Virus record (IMG/VR): IMGVR_UViG_3300027649_000006
Span: 1 to 36,117 of that record
DNA: 36,117 nucleotides
Reading direction: 5' to 3' (one strand)
DNA from: a virus
The first letter of the stretch is position 1. Each line of letters starts with the position of its first letter. Under the pieces are notes generated by a model that was given only the letters and a program-made list of their open reading frames with translations, was not told the DNA's origin and ran no database searches. The position numbers and the translations under genes were made by a program. Below are positions 14,531 to 22,202 of this stretch, piece after piece.

Positions 14531-15614
14531 CCCCATCATTCGAAGAATTTGAATGAGAGGCGAGCATTTCCGTATTGCCCAGAGAAAAGGTTGATTCAAC
14601 ATATTTTTTGAAGTCAGTATTATTAAAGATGACATCCCAGAAACTCTTATCGAAGGTTTGTTCTTCGCGAGTGCTTTTGGAAAGTTCTTTTTTTGTCGAT
14701 GGATTGTAGGCTACATACCATCCATTCTTTGGCTTGATGACAAATCCACCGGCTATAGCTACATCAAGGAGACCTGAATAGCGCTGAATGCCTTTGTCGA
14801 ATCCAACCGTGATCATGATCTTAGATTTTTCCTTGACGAAGCGGGACTTTTCGACATTGATGACAAAGCGATATCCATGGAGACCCTCGTCATCTTTATC
14901 CTGCTGACGGCCAAGAATCCAAATATTGTCTGCCGAATATGTTATGCCAGTACCACCTGACACGATCGTCTTCGAATACATTTCCTGTGTCTCATAGGTA
15001 TGAGCAATTGATATCATTGAAATGTCCTTGAGCTTTAGAATCGGCGTGACCATTCGAAAGAGACCCTTCAGAGCTTTGGCTCGAGTCATGTCGGCTACAG
15101 ACTTTTCATTGATCGCATCTTCAACCTCTTTCTTCGAAGCCAGATTGCCGATGGAATCAATCATGATAATTACCTTGTCTCCTCGATTCAAAGTATTCAA
15201 TTGAGAAACCAAATCAAATTTAAGTTCTTCAATGTTGGTGATAGGCGAATGAAAGACGCGAGTCTCATCGATGCCAAAGGATTTAAAGTATGATTTCGGA
15301 GAACCGAATTCCGAATCGTAGAAAAGACAAGCCGATTCCGGATATTTTTTCAAATATGCTGCGACCATTAGAAGACCGAATGAACTTTTAAAATGCTTTG
15401 ATGGGCCAGCTAAAACAGTAGAACCGGAAGTAATGCCACCATCAATCAAGCCAGAAAGCGCTACATTGATCATGGGAACTTCGGTCGATACCATTTCATT
15501 TTCAAATAGATTGGAAGCTTCTAGAGTTGTAGAGAGAGCCAATTTTGAAGCCGCGCGAATTCTAGAGATTAGTAGCGCAGTGCGAGGATTTTGCAGTGTT
15601 TTATCTTTAGGCAT
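14511..15614 (-). CDS. uvsX: RecA-like recombinase UvsX
   Basis: A 367-residue RecA-family protein. GPSKHFKSS (70-78) is the distinctive UvsX form of Walker A, KVIIMIDSIGNL (Asp153) Walker B, and SIAHTYETQEMYSKTIVSGG with the following glycines corresponds to the L1/L2 DNA-binding region. It forms filaments on single-stranded DNA for recombination-dependent replication and repair. Length suits T4 UvsX (about 390 aa). The tail is Ser/Asn/Asp/Ala-rich and acidic (SSNDGDAAEAN), as in T4 UvsX. It has its own sigma70-like promoter 7 nt upstream of the ATG and is followed by the overlapping gp40-position gene and helicase. Confidence 0.95.
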   Translation of the reverse strand: MPKDKTLQNPRTALLISRIRAASKLALSTTLEASNLFENEMVSTEVPMINVALSGLIDGGITSGSTVLAGPSKHFKSSFGLLMVAAYLKKYPESACLFYDSEFGSPKSYFKSFGIDETRVFHSPITNIEELKFDLVSQLNTLNRGDKVIIMIDSIGNLASKKEVEDAINEKSVADMTRAKALKGLFRMVTPILKLKDISMISIAHTYETQEMYSKTIVSGGTGITYSADNIWILGRQQDKDDEGLHGYRFVINVEKSRFVKEKSKIMITVGFDKGIQRYSGLLDVAIAGGFVIKPKNGWYVAYNPSTKKELSKSTREEQTFDKSFWDVIFNNTDFKKYVESTFSLGNTEMLASHSNSSNDGDAAEAN

Positions 15615-15620
15615 AGAATC

Positions 15621-15648
15621 AATATATCATAGGTTCATTAAAAGTAAA
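15621..15648 (-). promoter_or_regulatory. Sigma70-like early promoter for uvsX
   Basis: Minus strand TTTACT (15648-15643), 16-nt spacer, TATATT (15626-15621); the uvsX ATG begins 6 nt after the -10, so transcription would start at or next to the start codon. No Shine-Dalgarno can fit. Same geometry as the promoters at 10869 and 18487. Confidence 0.65.
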
Positions 15649-15655
15649 CAACCAA

Positions 15656-16858
15656 TTAAAAAAATGTTTCCAATGAAGAAGCTTGTCCAGATTCAATGTT
15701 TCTTCTAACATTATCTTGAACGAGGAAATTGCCAGGGTAATTATCAAGTGAAAGCTTATTTTCTATAAACGCCTTTGCCATTCGAGCCGCATATTCAGCC
15801 GTTGTAACTGGAACATTCTGGCAGATATGATTGAAATTCCTCTTGGCATTATGAATCTGAAAGTCTAGAGGCATTTTCATGATCGAAAGACATTCGCGAA
15901 CCGTGAGGAATCGATCTTCTCGATGATGGGTAAGCATCGTTGGCATGTGACCAACAAAGGCTCCGATGATATCACATGGCACCTCAATTTGCTTTCGCAT
16001 GATGTTTCCACCTAATCCTAATTTCAAGTGAATATCCGCACATCTCTTGGCGAGTTTGGGAAAGCCATGGGCGTCCATCCATTTTCCAACTCGAAGATAG
16101 TCATGACCGGATGCGGCTTCGATTACTCGAAGAACATTGGCCGTTCGTGTCAGCGAAGAAGCAAATTGAGCATGTGATATGCCTCCATGAATTTCTTCGA
16201 GCACGTAACGGTAATAAGGATTTTGCGAAGGTGTTTTTTCATTGAGTGTAATGACCGACATTGGATCGGCATGATGTGCCAATTTGGCGCCATCGATAGT
16301 GTCTTCGATCCGTTCATGGCAGCCAGGATTGCAAGATTCTAACGTTGGAATTTTATCTCCTTGCCAAAAGAAGTAGAACGTTCGTTCACGAACTTGTGAA
16401 AGTCCATGGGTTAAAGATCTGGTTTTGAAGATTGAAAAGGCATAACCATTCTCTCTTCCGATCTGCCGCAGACGCTCCACAACCGGTTCTCCGAGCTTGG
16501 ATGCCAGTCGTGGCGCATTCTCACCATACATTACTCGCGGCTTCATGGAAGAAAGGACGTATTCCGCGGAACGGAACATCCATTCATTCATCGGAGAATT
16601 GCCCGCGGCGGATTGAGATAGTGCCGAAAGACCCGCACATGGACATGTAGTCGAAACAACGTCGACCGCATGAGGATGCTTACCGCCTTCATCTAGCAAA
16701 ATGTAGGGTATCAGATTGTCATAGTAGTTTACCAGATGATAATCATGTGCCTTGAATGGCGAATATGACAGAAGATAGTCTGGCCTTGTGCCAAATATAT
16801 TTTGAGCGGCGATTGTCATTCCGCCGATAAGAGGAACGATTGAGGCGTGTTTAATCAT
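15656..16858 (-). CDS. C5-cytosine DNA methyltransferase
   Basis: A 400-residue protein with ordered C5-MTase motifs: VPLIGGMTIAAQ near the N-terminus (motif I region), STTCPCAGLSALSQ with catalytic Cys74 (motif IV, PCxxxS), GENAPRL (motif VI, E113-N114) and LSQVRERTFYFFW (motif VIII, QxRxR, 145-149). After a variable target-recognition region (about 155-300), REDRFLTVRECLSIMKMP and ICQNVPVTTAEYAARMA correspond to motifs IX-X. It would methylate C5 of cytosine from SAM, protecting phage DNA from restriction or marking it for packaging. The start overlaps the SGNH-like gene by ATGA. Given the hydroxymethylase nearby, its substrate state is interesting. The specificity cannot be read. Confidence 0.9.
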   Translation of the reverse strand: MIKHASIVPLIGGMTIAAQNIFGTRPDYLLSYSPFKAHDYHLVNYYDNLIPYILLDEGGKHPHAVDVVSTTCPCAGLSALSQSAAGNSPMNEWMFRSAEYVLSSMKPRVMYGENAPRLASKLGEPVVERLRQIGRENGYAFSIFKTRSLTHGLSQVRERTFYFFWQGDKIPTLESCNPGCHERIEDTIDGAKLAHHADPMSVITLNEKTPSQNPYYRYVLEEIHGGISHAQFASSLTRTANVLRVIEAASGHDYLRVGKWMDAHGFPKLAKRCADIHLKLGLGGNIMRKQIEVPCDIIGAFVGHMPTMLTHHREDRFLTVRECLSIMKMPLDFQIHNAKRNFNHICQNVPVTTAEYAARMAKAFIENKLSLDNYPGNFLVQDNVRRNIESGQASSLETFF

Positions 16859-17979
16859 AGAAAAAATTCATCGAGACCGCCAGATGTTTGTTGAGTGGCC
16901 ACTTCTAATTTATCCGATCTTTTTTTATCGGGGACTGGAAAATCTTGGGTGCCATTCCAATGAGGATAGAACTCTCTGGAGAGGTGGATAGAATGAGGTT
17001 TCTCCATGAACTTAAAATCAAGCTCGCCCTTTCCATTCAAGAGATAGTCCGTCCAACGAATAAATTTAATTCCACGCTCTTTCGAAAGCGCTTCTACATC
17101 CCGATTGAAAGTTCTACGAATAGCATCTCTCTCGTGCCATGAACCCCAGAATGGTTTGCCTTTGTAATAACCAGTCTTTGGAAGCTTGCGCGATTCATTT
17201 TCAAGTGGAAGTAATTCATAGATAGCCGTGTTTCTGATGGGTAACGCATCAACGGCCTGAACATATCGCTTGGCTAAAGCCGCGGCGTTTTCAAAGGCAT
17301 CACCTTCCAATCGACAGAGATGATGACGTACGTCAATATTGCCAAAGTAAAACTCCGCGGAAGTTACACTGTCGATGGAGGTAAACTCTTCGATGAATGT
17401 ATTAAGCCCCGTTGTCAATGCGCCATTCAGTGTCTTAAATGGAACGGAATTTACGGTCCATCCCGGACGATGCATGCAAATCGAATGAGAGTCTCCAATG
17501 ACAATCCTATCCGTGATGTGCGGAAAGCGAATCTTGGTACTTTCGCGGCGCATGCGCGCGAGATTTTTAATGTCGACATCGAGCCATTCGGCCTGAATCT
17601 CCTTCTTATTACTCGTCGCATTCTGAATGCGTTCTTCAATCATCTCATCGATCTTAGGAAAATCTATGCCCAATGAATACACCTTGCCCTTAAACTTCGA
17701 AAAGTTGCGAATGTTCCAAGCATAGGGAAATGATTGAACACCTCCAAAGAGATTTAATGTCCCGGCCCAATCTGAACCCCAATACACATATAGTACATCA
17801 TATTCATTATGATCTTCATGTGCCGTCCCGGCCCAATTGATATCAACGGCATCATACTTTCCATAGAAAGTATTCTTAGTCTGTCGAATCTGATCCGCAT
17901 AGATGATGCCCTGGGCTGAGCGATGGGATGCCAGACGAGGAACAATCGGAATAAAAGGTGCCGTGACTAATGCTTTCAT
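16855..17979 (-). CDS. SGNH-hydrolase-like phage protein
   Basis: A 374-residue protein. IVIGDSHSICMHRPG (about 160-174) matches SGNH/GDSL block I with nucleophile Ser, YFGNIDVRHH (211-220) resembles the block III Asn loop, and KPHSIHLSREFYP near 338-350 supplies a possible catalytic His (block V). The fold would therefore be an esterase/acyl-hydrolase type. The N-terminal 150 residues are unrecognised. It overlaps the methyltransferase gene by 4 nt and follows the Gly-rich ORF by 3 nt, so it belongs to the putative modification operon; removal or transfer of an acyl group on a modified base is a speculative role. No signal peptide is present. Confidence 0.65.
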   Translation of the reverse strand: MKALVTAPFIPIVPRLASHRSAQGIIYADQIRQTKNTFYGKYDAVDINWAGTAHEDHNEYDVLYVYWGSDWAGTLNLFGGVQSFPYAWNIRNFSKFKGKVYSLGIDFPKIDEMIEERIQNATSNKKEIQAEWLDVDIKNLARMRRESTKIRFPHITDRIVIGDSHSICMHRPGWTVNSVPFKTLNGALTTGLNTFIEEFTSIDSVTSAEFYFGNIDVRHHLCRLEGDAFENAAALAKRYVQAVDALPIRNTAIYELLPLENESRKLPKTGYYKGKPFWGSWHERDAIRRTFNRDVEALSKERGIKFIRWTDYLLNGKGELDFKFMEKPHSIHLSREFYPHWNGTQDFPVPDKKRSDKLEVATQQTSGGLDEFFL

Positions 17980-17982
17980 AAT

Positions 17983-18261
17983 TCAATAACCTACTCCGGA
18001 GCCATCACCATTGCCATAGCCATAGCCATAGCCAGAGCCATCGCCAGAGCCATAGCCATAGCCATAGCTAAGGCCAGAGCCATCGCCAAGGCTAGAGCCA
18101 TCGCCAGAGCCATAGCCGGAGCCGTAGATAACGCGATCGCCATTGCCATAACCATCGCCATGCCCATCGCCATCGCCGAAGCCATAGCCAAAGCCAAAGC
18201 CATAGCCATGAGAGTTCTGAGAATCTTCAAAGTTGATTGCGATTCTAGTTGATCTGTCCAT
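17983..18261 (-). CDS. Gly/Tyr/Asp repeat protein, 92 aa
   Basis: After MDRSTRIAINFEDSQNSHGY the protein is almost wholly Gly with Tyr, Asp, Ser and Asn in GYG/GDG units, encoded by tandem hexamers (GGCTATGGCTAT type). Such low-complexity frames recur in phages and bacteria next to regulatory genes; no role is known to me. The alternative frame gives a MetAla repeat (MAMALAMA), which is less likely because the first 20 residues of the chosen frame look like normal protein and the start overlaps the preceding gene by 17 nt. The array is likely unstable in length by slippage. Confidence 0.5.
   Translation of the reverse strand: MDRSTRIAINFEDSQNSHGYGFGFGYGFGDGDGHGDGYGNGDRVIYGSGYGSGDGSSLGDGSGLSYGYGYGSGDGSGYGYGYGNGDGSGVGY
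18000..18200. repeat. Imperfect hexanucleotide array (GCCATA / GCCAGA)
   Basis: Plus strand reads as 3n-phased units of GCCATA, GCCAGA and GCCATC for about 200 bp. It encodes the Gly/Tyr/Asp repeats on the minus strand. Units vary but frame is kept, consistent with selection for reading frame or with expansion by codon-phased slippage. Confidence 0.75.
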
Positions 18262-18481
18262 ATAGTTTACTATCCGCGGATTCGAAAATTCTAACCGATG
18301 TGCAATATCCTTTCATGACGCAATGAGGCTGGCGCTTTCTATGATTCGTCGCACATGACACATGGCATTGAACATGATCGACGATGTGACATGTCTTATC
18401 ATGATGAATGCTCATCTTCGGAAAACCAGCTTTCTTCGATGCTGGTTTATTGTAATGAAAAAAGAATGATTTAACTTTCAT
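18245..18481 (-). CDS. Small conserved phage protein, Cys/His-rich
   Basis: The ATG at 18481 (MKVKSFFFHYNKPASKKAGF) is chosen over one at 18496 because the sigma70-like -10 element ends 5 nt upstream of 18481, which would leave the earlier ATG outside the transcript. The 78-residue product continues HHDKTCHIVDHVQCHVSC and QPHCVMKGYCTSVRIFE. The FFFHYNKPAS opening and Cys/His pattern are familiar to me from phage and plasmid hypotheticals; metal binding is possible. It overlaps the Gly-rich ORF by 17 nt and begins the SGNH-methyltransferase transcript. Confidence 0.68.
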   Translation of the reverse strand: MKVKSFFFHYNKPASKKAGFPKMSIHHDKTCHIVDHVQCHVSCATNHRKRQPHCVMKGYCTSVRIFESADSKLYGQIN

Positions 18482-18486
18482 GATAT

Positions 18487-18514
18487 AATATATCATGAAT
18501 TCCGATTATGTAAA
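18487..18514 (-). promoter_or_regulatory. Sigma70-like early promoter
   Basis: Minus strand TTTACA (18514-18509), 16-nt spacer, TATATT (18492-18487), then 5 nt to the ATG at 18481. It sits exactly between the ADDT-like gene (stop 18506) and the small Cys/His gene, marking a new transcription start inside the modification island. The -10 is embedded in a TGATATA-TATATCA inverted repeat (about 18481-18496), a possible operator. Confidence 0.65.
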
Positions 18515-19549
18515 TGATAAAACGCCGTCGTCGTAATTCTTTTTCGAAGAACCTTTATCCCAGAGATGCCGAGTCGTATGTCCATTTAATATGACTTTGC
18601 CGGTAGGATGCTTGGCCAAATTGAAACAGTCGGGGAAGATCCAGTTGTATGGAATGCGTTTGGTCGGGCTTTTCACACCATGAGCGATTGCGATACTTTT
18701 CCATAGTAGACAGCTTTTATCCTCCACATTCAACATCTTCTGCCTTTCCATTGGATTCGATGGATGTTCACAAAGCTGTTTCATGTCCTTGAGCCAGTCG
18801 ATGCATTTTTGATTCTTTGGAATAAATTCTCCATCCGCATCGATGACATATTTACATTTGCCATTGTAGTCGCGACCGAAGATTTGAAACATGCCATCGA
18901 AATGGCCAGTTCCTCCATAGAGCACAGATTCTGGATCGACCAGATGCGGGCATGCCATGGCTAAGTAGCGCGCGGCATTTTTACATGGATAGAGAGGAGA
19001 ACGAAATCCTTGTTCAGATTTGAAGTGTGCTTCGAGTATCTTGGCAAATCCCATCATCGTATACCGTTTTCCATTCGTCAGATGCCCCTTAAGTGCGCGA
19101 GCTGCCTGCAGCGGCCCACTCAGAAGCCATTCTTTAACATTGGTTCCTTTCGGATAATAAATTTGAAAGAGATCAGATCGAGCATGTCGATTTGTTTTGA
19201 AGTGCTCTCGCGTAGCATCAACACCTTTGTCCATGAGATGGGTCAGCGTTCCCCAGTGTTCATTGGTAAATGAAAAGACGAGAGTGTAATATAGTCGCTG
19301 TTCCGCATCCGTGATCATCGACATCAGATCAACGAAGGGATGCTCATCCCAATGAAGACGATGGGAGAATATCTGGTAATCATCATGAAGCAGTTTATCC
19401 TCACGAAGGTCGAATTTGGAGCAGAATTCAAAGAACTTCGCTTCACGTTCATCCTGCGTCCAGGTATGCATCCACGAAAGAATCGGTTTCTTGTTGACGA
19501 TTTGAATGGCTCGATCTGTATTTGGATATTCAATATTGTTGTTCATCAT
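18506..19549 (-). CDS. Putative thymidine-hypermodification (ADDT-like) protein
   Basis: The ATG at 19549 is chosen because it overlaps the PLP-enzyme stop in ATGATG. The 347-residue product has no nucleotide-binding loop but shows a conserved-looking core: LYPCKNAARYLAMACPHLVD (about 185-204) followed by YGGTGHFDGMFQIFGR (211-226), then YVIDADGEF and RIPYNWIFPDCF near the end. I recall similar sequences in phages carrying amino-acid:DNA transferase (ADDT) genes of thymidine hypermodification, where an amino acid is attached to activated 5-hydroxymethyl-dU; the match is from memory and needs a profile search. Context (hydroxymethylase, deaminase, PLP enzyme, pyrophosphorylase-like protein) supports a DNA modification role. 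Confidence 0.6.
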   Translation of the reverse strand: MMNNNIEYPNTDRAIQIVNKKPILSWMHTWTQDEREAKFFEFCSKFDLREDKLLHDDYQIFSHRLHWDEHPFVDLMSMITDAEQRLYYTLVFSFTNEHWGTLTHLMDKGVDATREHFKTNRHARSDLFQIYYPKGTNVKEWLLSGPLQAARALKGHLTNGKRYTMMGFAKILEAHFKSEQGFRSPLYPCKNAARYLAMACPHLVDPESVLYGGTGHFDGMFQIFGRDYNGKCKYVIDADGEFIPKNQKCIDWLKDMKQLCEHPSNPMERQKMLNVEDKSCLLWKSIAIAHGVKSPTKRIPYNWIFPDCFNLAKHPTGKVILNGHTTRHLWDKGSSKKNYDDGVLSFT

Positions 19550-20442
19550 GGTAAATTTAATCGCACATCTTTTTTCCATTGCCGAAAGGAATCAGTCTTC
19601 TGAATAATCGATGCATCTCTGAGAATCGGATCCCGCCCAACATTCCACATAAGCCGACGTTTCTTTCCATCTTTGGGAATGAAACGCCACACTTTTGCAT
19701 CGTAAGTTGCCACGGTCGGAAACGGAGGCATGTCTTCCTCTCTGGCAGCTTGGGCAAATTCCAGCGGTTCAGAAATAACCCTCGCCCGTCCTAATTCACC
19801 GGCCTGCAGATTTCGCGCTACGGCGATACATGTAAACTCGGCATTAGGCCAAGCGATCTGCAAAGCTCGCGCGAGCACACCGGTTGAAATCGCCACGTAC
19901 ACTTCATCGGGTTCAGGGATCTTAGATGCCGCATGAATGATCGCGGCCGTCGTCAATTCGTGTTTCAAACCGAGGGGAATGAAGTATGCGCCATTCTTAG
20001 AAGCCCATTCTCTGGCCCACTTATTTAAGTTCGGCATCGCGGCGATTCGTTCGAAGATTGGTCGTGCCCCTCGTTCAATGCAGCATGCCTGATGAAGGGA
20101 AATCTCTTTGGATGCTGGCATGAAAAGAACAACTTGCTTGCCACTATGCCTCTTCACAACATCACAGAGAGAAACTCCGGCCAGTCCTACACGAGGCTGA
20201 CAATAGACGAGTGTTTGATTTGGAATCTTTGAGCAGAGTAAATCGCCGGCTCGAGCTTTGGTTCCTACGATCAAATCATCACGAACGACATCAACTCCAT
20301 CATGATGAATTACCATGGGATCTGGATTATATGGAGTCCAACCTTCACAGAGACTGAGGTAATAATCCCGCGCTTCGAGGAGTCCCATTCCCATGGGAAG
20401 ATCTTTGTTATTTCCATCTATGACGTGTGTATCGTGGCTCAT
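19546..20442 (-). CDS. Fold-type II PLP-dependent enzyme
   Basis: The ATG at 20442 (MSHDTHVIDGNNKDLPMGMG) follows the zinc-ribbon ORF by 4 nt; a GTG at 20484 would overlap that ORF completely. VVRDDLIVGTKARAGDLL has a Lys placed like the PLP lysine of the ACC deaminase/D-cysteine desulfhydrase group, the following GLAGVSLCDVVKRH corresponds to the segment after the lysine that binds the carboxylate, and VVLFMPASKEISLHQACCIE matches the typical cofactor-domain strand-helix. YVAISTGVLARALQ would be the phosphate-binding Gly loop, though Gly-poor. It likely acts on an amino acid, e.g. to supply or trim an amino-acid adduct on a base; this is inference from context. Confidence 0.65.
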   Translation of the reverse strand: MSHDTHVIDGNNKDLPMGMGLLEARDYYLSLCEGWTPYNPDPMVIHHDGVDVVRDDLIVGTKARAGDLLCSKIPNQTLVYCQPRVGLAGVSLCDVVKRHSGKQVVLFMPASKEISLHQACCIERGARPIFERIAAMPNLNKWAREWASKNGAYFIPLGLKHELTTAAIIHAASKIPEPDEVYVAISTGVLARALQIAWPNAEFTCIAVARNLQAGELGRARVISEPLEFAQAAREEDMPPFPTVATYDAKVWRFIPKDGKKRRLMWNVGRDPILRDASIIQKTDSFRQWKKDVRLNLP

Positions 20443-20446
20443 AGAA

Positions 20447-20554
20447 TTATTTAGTCCCGAACATTTTTTTCCAACAAGCCTCACACATTCTGATGAGAGG
20501 AGCTACATCAACTCCGCAGAATAAACATGTCCTGGCTTCTTTAATCTTTTTCAT
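20447..20554 (-). CDS. Zinc-ribbon microprotein, 35 aa
   Basis: ATG at 20554 overlaps the stop of the 400-aa gene as ATGA and opens a 35-residue frame starting MKKIKEARTCLFCGVDVAPL. It contains CLFCG and, 13 residues later, CEACW, a classic paired CxxC zinc-binding knuckle, and ends KKMFGTK. The next gene starts 4 nt after its stop. Tight coupling on both sides and the intact four-Cys motif make it a real gene despite its size. Probably a nucleic-acid or protein-binding accessory factor of the modification operon. Confidence 0.72.
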   Translation of the reverse strand: MKKIKEARTCLFCGVDVAPLIRMCEACWKKMFGTK

Positions 20555-21753
20555 TTGTAAATTTCAGGATCGATCCAGTCAGAATAGTCCGGATGCGTTT
20601 TGACGAGCCTGACATATGCGGCTGGAGTTAAATTATTTGCTTTGATAACTTCATCGTAGTAGAAATTTTGATTCAAATCATTGAAGGTTTTTACGAGTCC
20701 TAGATCGAGCATCGCCCGATGTCTTCCATATGGATGGATGATCTTCGAGGAATTGAATATCTTATCGCGGTCAAGGTGATTATATGCTTCTCCCATTCGA
20801 ACATAGTTTGTCGCGTACCTGATGTAGTCACAGGCAACATCTTCAAGGTTATATGGAACTTCTCCAGTATCGAGACATGCCATTTCCATTACACAATCAA
20901 GGAATTCATTCGTCTTCATTTTCTCAGCCGGTTTAGCCAAGTAGGAAATACATTGCTCGGCATTTGAACCATAGAAGAACATTGAATCGCGCACGACATA
21001 CTGAGGAAACCAATCGGCGATATCTGCTACAACGGCTGCATATTGAAAGTGATATTGCCGAAGACCATTCTGAACATTCCAGTCAAGCATGAACTTGCCT
21101 ACTTCTCGCAGTGTTCTTTTTTCCTTCGAAGCATTCAACCAAGCAAATAAATCTTTGGCTAATCGAGGAGCATATTCAGAGAGGTAATAATCGCCTCCAC
21201 GTTTATATCCAGACGGTGGCTTAGGAAATGCTGGAAATTGATATCCAACAGACGTGTAGAACGTGCCCTGTTCGTTCCGAACCATCTCGACCATCCGATC
21301 TATAGAGTTGGCTCGATGGAGCTTCAGAAGGAGCGTATTGTGATAACCAGAGGGCTTCTGGGCGTAATTGATACCAGATCCACATACTCTGTGCAGAATG
21401 AAAATGTAAAACCATTCGGATGGATAAAACTCCGAAGTTTTTCCAGTCCAATTGTGGGCTACCTCATCACGCTGAGATGTAATCTTACCGGCCTTCATCT
21501 TCTCCCAGTATGGATGTTCCGGAGTCCACCCATAGAAAACATCATTTACGATCTGGGAAAATCCTGCATACTTACGTTCGACGACATCGTAAAGCTCAAC
21601 ATTCTCCATCAAATCATCTCCCATCTTTGAATCTGGGTGGAGAGTCATGCCGTAGGGAGGATTCTTCGAAGTATTGCAAAGCTCCTGCTGCTTCTTGGCC
21701 AGATTGTAATACCGAAGAAAGTCCGTGTAATATGGAGTTGGTGTGATCTTCAT
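20551..21753 (-). CDS. Putative aGPT-pyrophosphorylase/HMUDK-helical family protein
   Basis: A 400-residue, mostly helical protein. The core FYIFILHRVCGSGINYAQKP (about 115-134), the TSVGYQFPAFPKPP segment, and FQYAAVVADIADWFPQYV (about 237-254) remind me of the alpha-glutamyl/putrescinyl-thymine pyrophosphorylase and hydroxymethyl-dU kinase helical families described by Iyer and colleagues as DNA-hypermodification enzymes. These resemble DNA-glycosylase-like helical folds and act on pyrophosphorylated 5-hydroxymethyl-dU in DNA. The match is by recall and moderate. It overlaps the dCMP deaminase stop by ATGA and the zinc-ribbon ORF by ATGA, placing it firmly in the nucleotide-modification operon. 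Confidence 0.6.
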   Translation of the reverse strand: MKITPTPYYTDFLRYYNLAKKQQELCNTSKNPPYGMTLHPDSKMGDDLMENVELYDVVERKYAGFSQIVNDVFYGWTPEHPYWEKMKAGKITSQRDEVAHNWTGKTSEFYPSEWFYIFILHRVCGSGINYAQKPSGYHNTLLLKLHRANSIDRMVEMVRNEQGTFYTSVGYQFPAFPKPPSGYKRGGDYYLSEYAPRLAKDLFAWLNASKEKRTLREVGKFMLDWNVQNGLRQYHFQYAAVVADIADWFPQYVVRDSMFFYGSNAEQCISYLAKPAEKMKTNEFLDCVMEMACLDTGEVPYNLEDVACDYIRYATNYVRMGEAYNHLDRDKIFNSSKIIHPYGRHRAMLDLGLVKTFNDLNQNFYYDEVIKANNLTPAAYVRLVKTHPDYSDWIDPEIYK

Positions 21754-22202
21754 GCTAAAATTTCATCATATTGAATACCCACCTCTTTGAAAAGATTGCG
21801 CGTAAACTCACATGATTCTTTCCATCGTTCCGGAACGTCCTGAATAGGAATGACGACTCGTCTAATGCCAACTTGAATGATACCCTTGGCGCACTCTCCA
21901 CATATTGGAAGTCCGATAACATAAAGAGTTGCACCCTTCAGAGAAATGCCATGAATCGTTGCATTGTAAATAGCATTCATTTCCGCATGAATCATGAATT
22001 TGTACTTCATATCTCGATCATCAAGCCGTTCAGATAATTCATCGATGCCACGTGGAAATCCATTATACCCAGTCGCTAGGATTTTTCGATCGTAGACAGC
22101 AATAGCACTCGTGCGAGTGGATGGATCTTTTGACCATGATGCAATTTCCTTGGCCAGGCAAAGAAATCGTACGTCCCATTTATTATCCGGCGGTATGTTC
22201 AT
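21750..22202 (-). CDS. Deoxycytidylate (dCMP) deaminase
   Basis: A 150-residue zinc deaminase. HAEMNAIYN (H72, E74) and LPICGECAKGIIQ (C101, C104) are the zinc-binding and catalytic signature of the cytidine/dCMP deaminase family; SKDPSTRTSAIAVYDRKIL and GYNGFPRG match the substrate-binding start typical of dCMP deaminases. It converts dCMP to dUMP, feeding thymidylate or hydroxymethyl-dUMP synthesis, and in T4 it is allosterically controlled by dCTP/dTTP. The start lies 20 nt inside the upstream hydroxymethylase gene, so the two are coupled. Length is near that of short bacterial and phage enzymes; T4 Cd is longer (about 190). Confidence 0.93.
   Translation of the reverse strand: MNIPPDNKWDVRFLCLAKEIASWSKDPSTRTSAIAVYDRKILATGYNGFPRGIDELSERLDDRDMKYKFMIHAEMNAIYNATIHGISLKGATLYVIGLPICGECAKGIIQVGIRRVVIPIQDVPERWKESCEFTRNLFKEVGIQYDEILA

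Noticed and set aside
17991-18230. Met/Ala repeat protein in the alternative frame of the hexamer array
   Set aside because: It has no normal N-terminal domain and no overlap with the preceding gene; the Gly/Tyr/Asp frame is more plausible.
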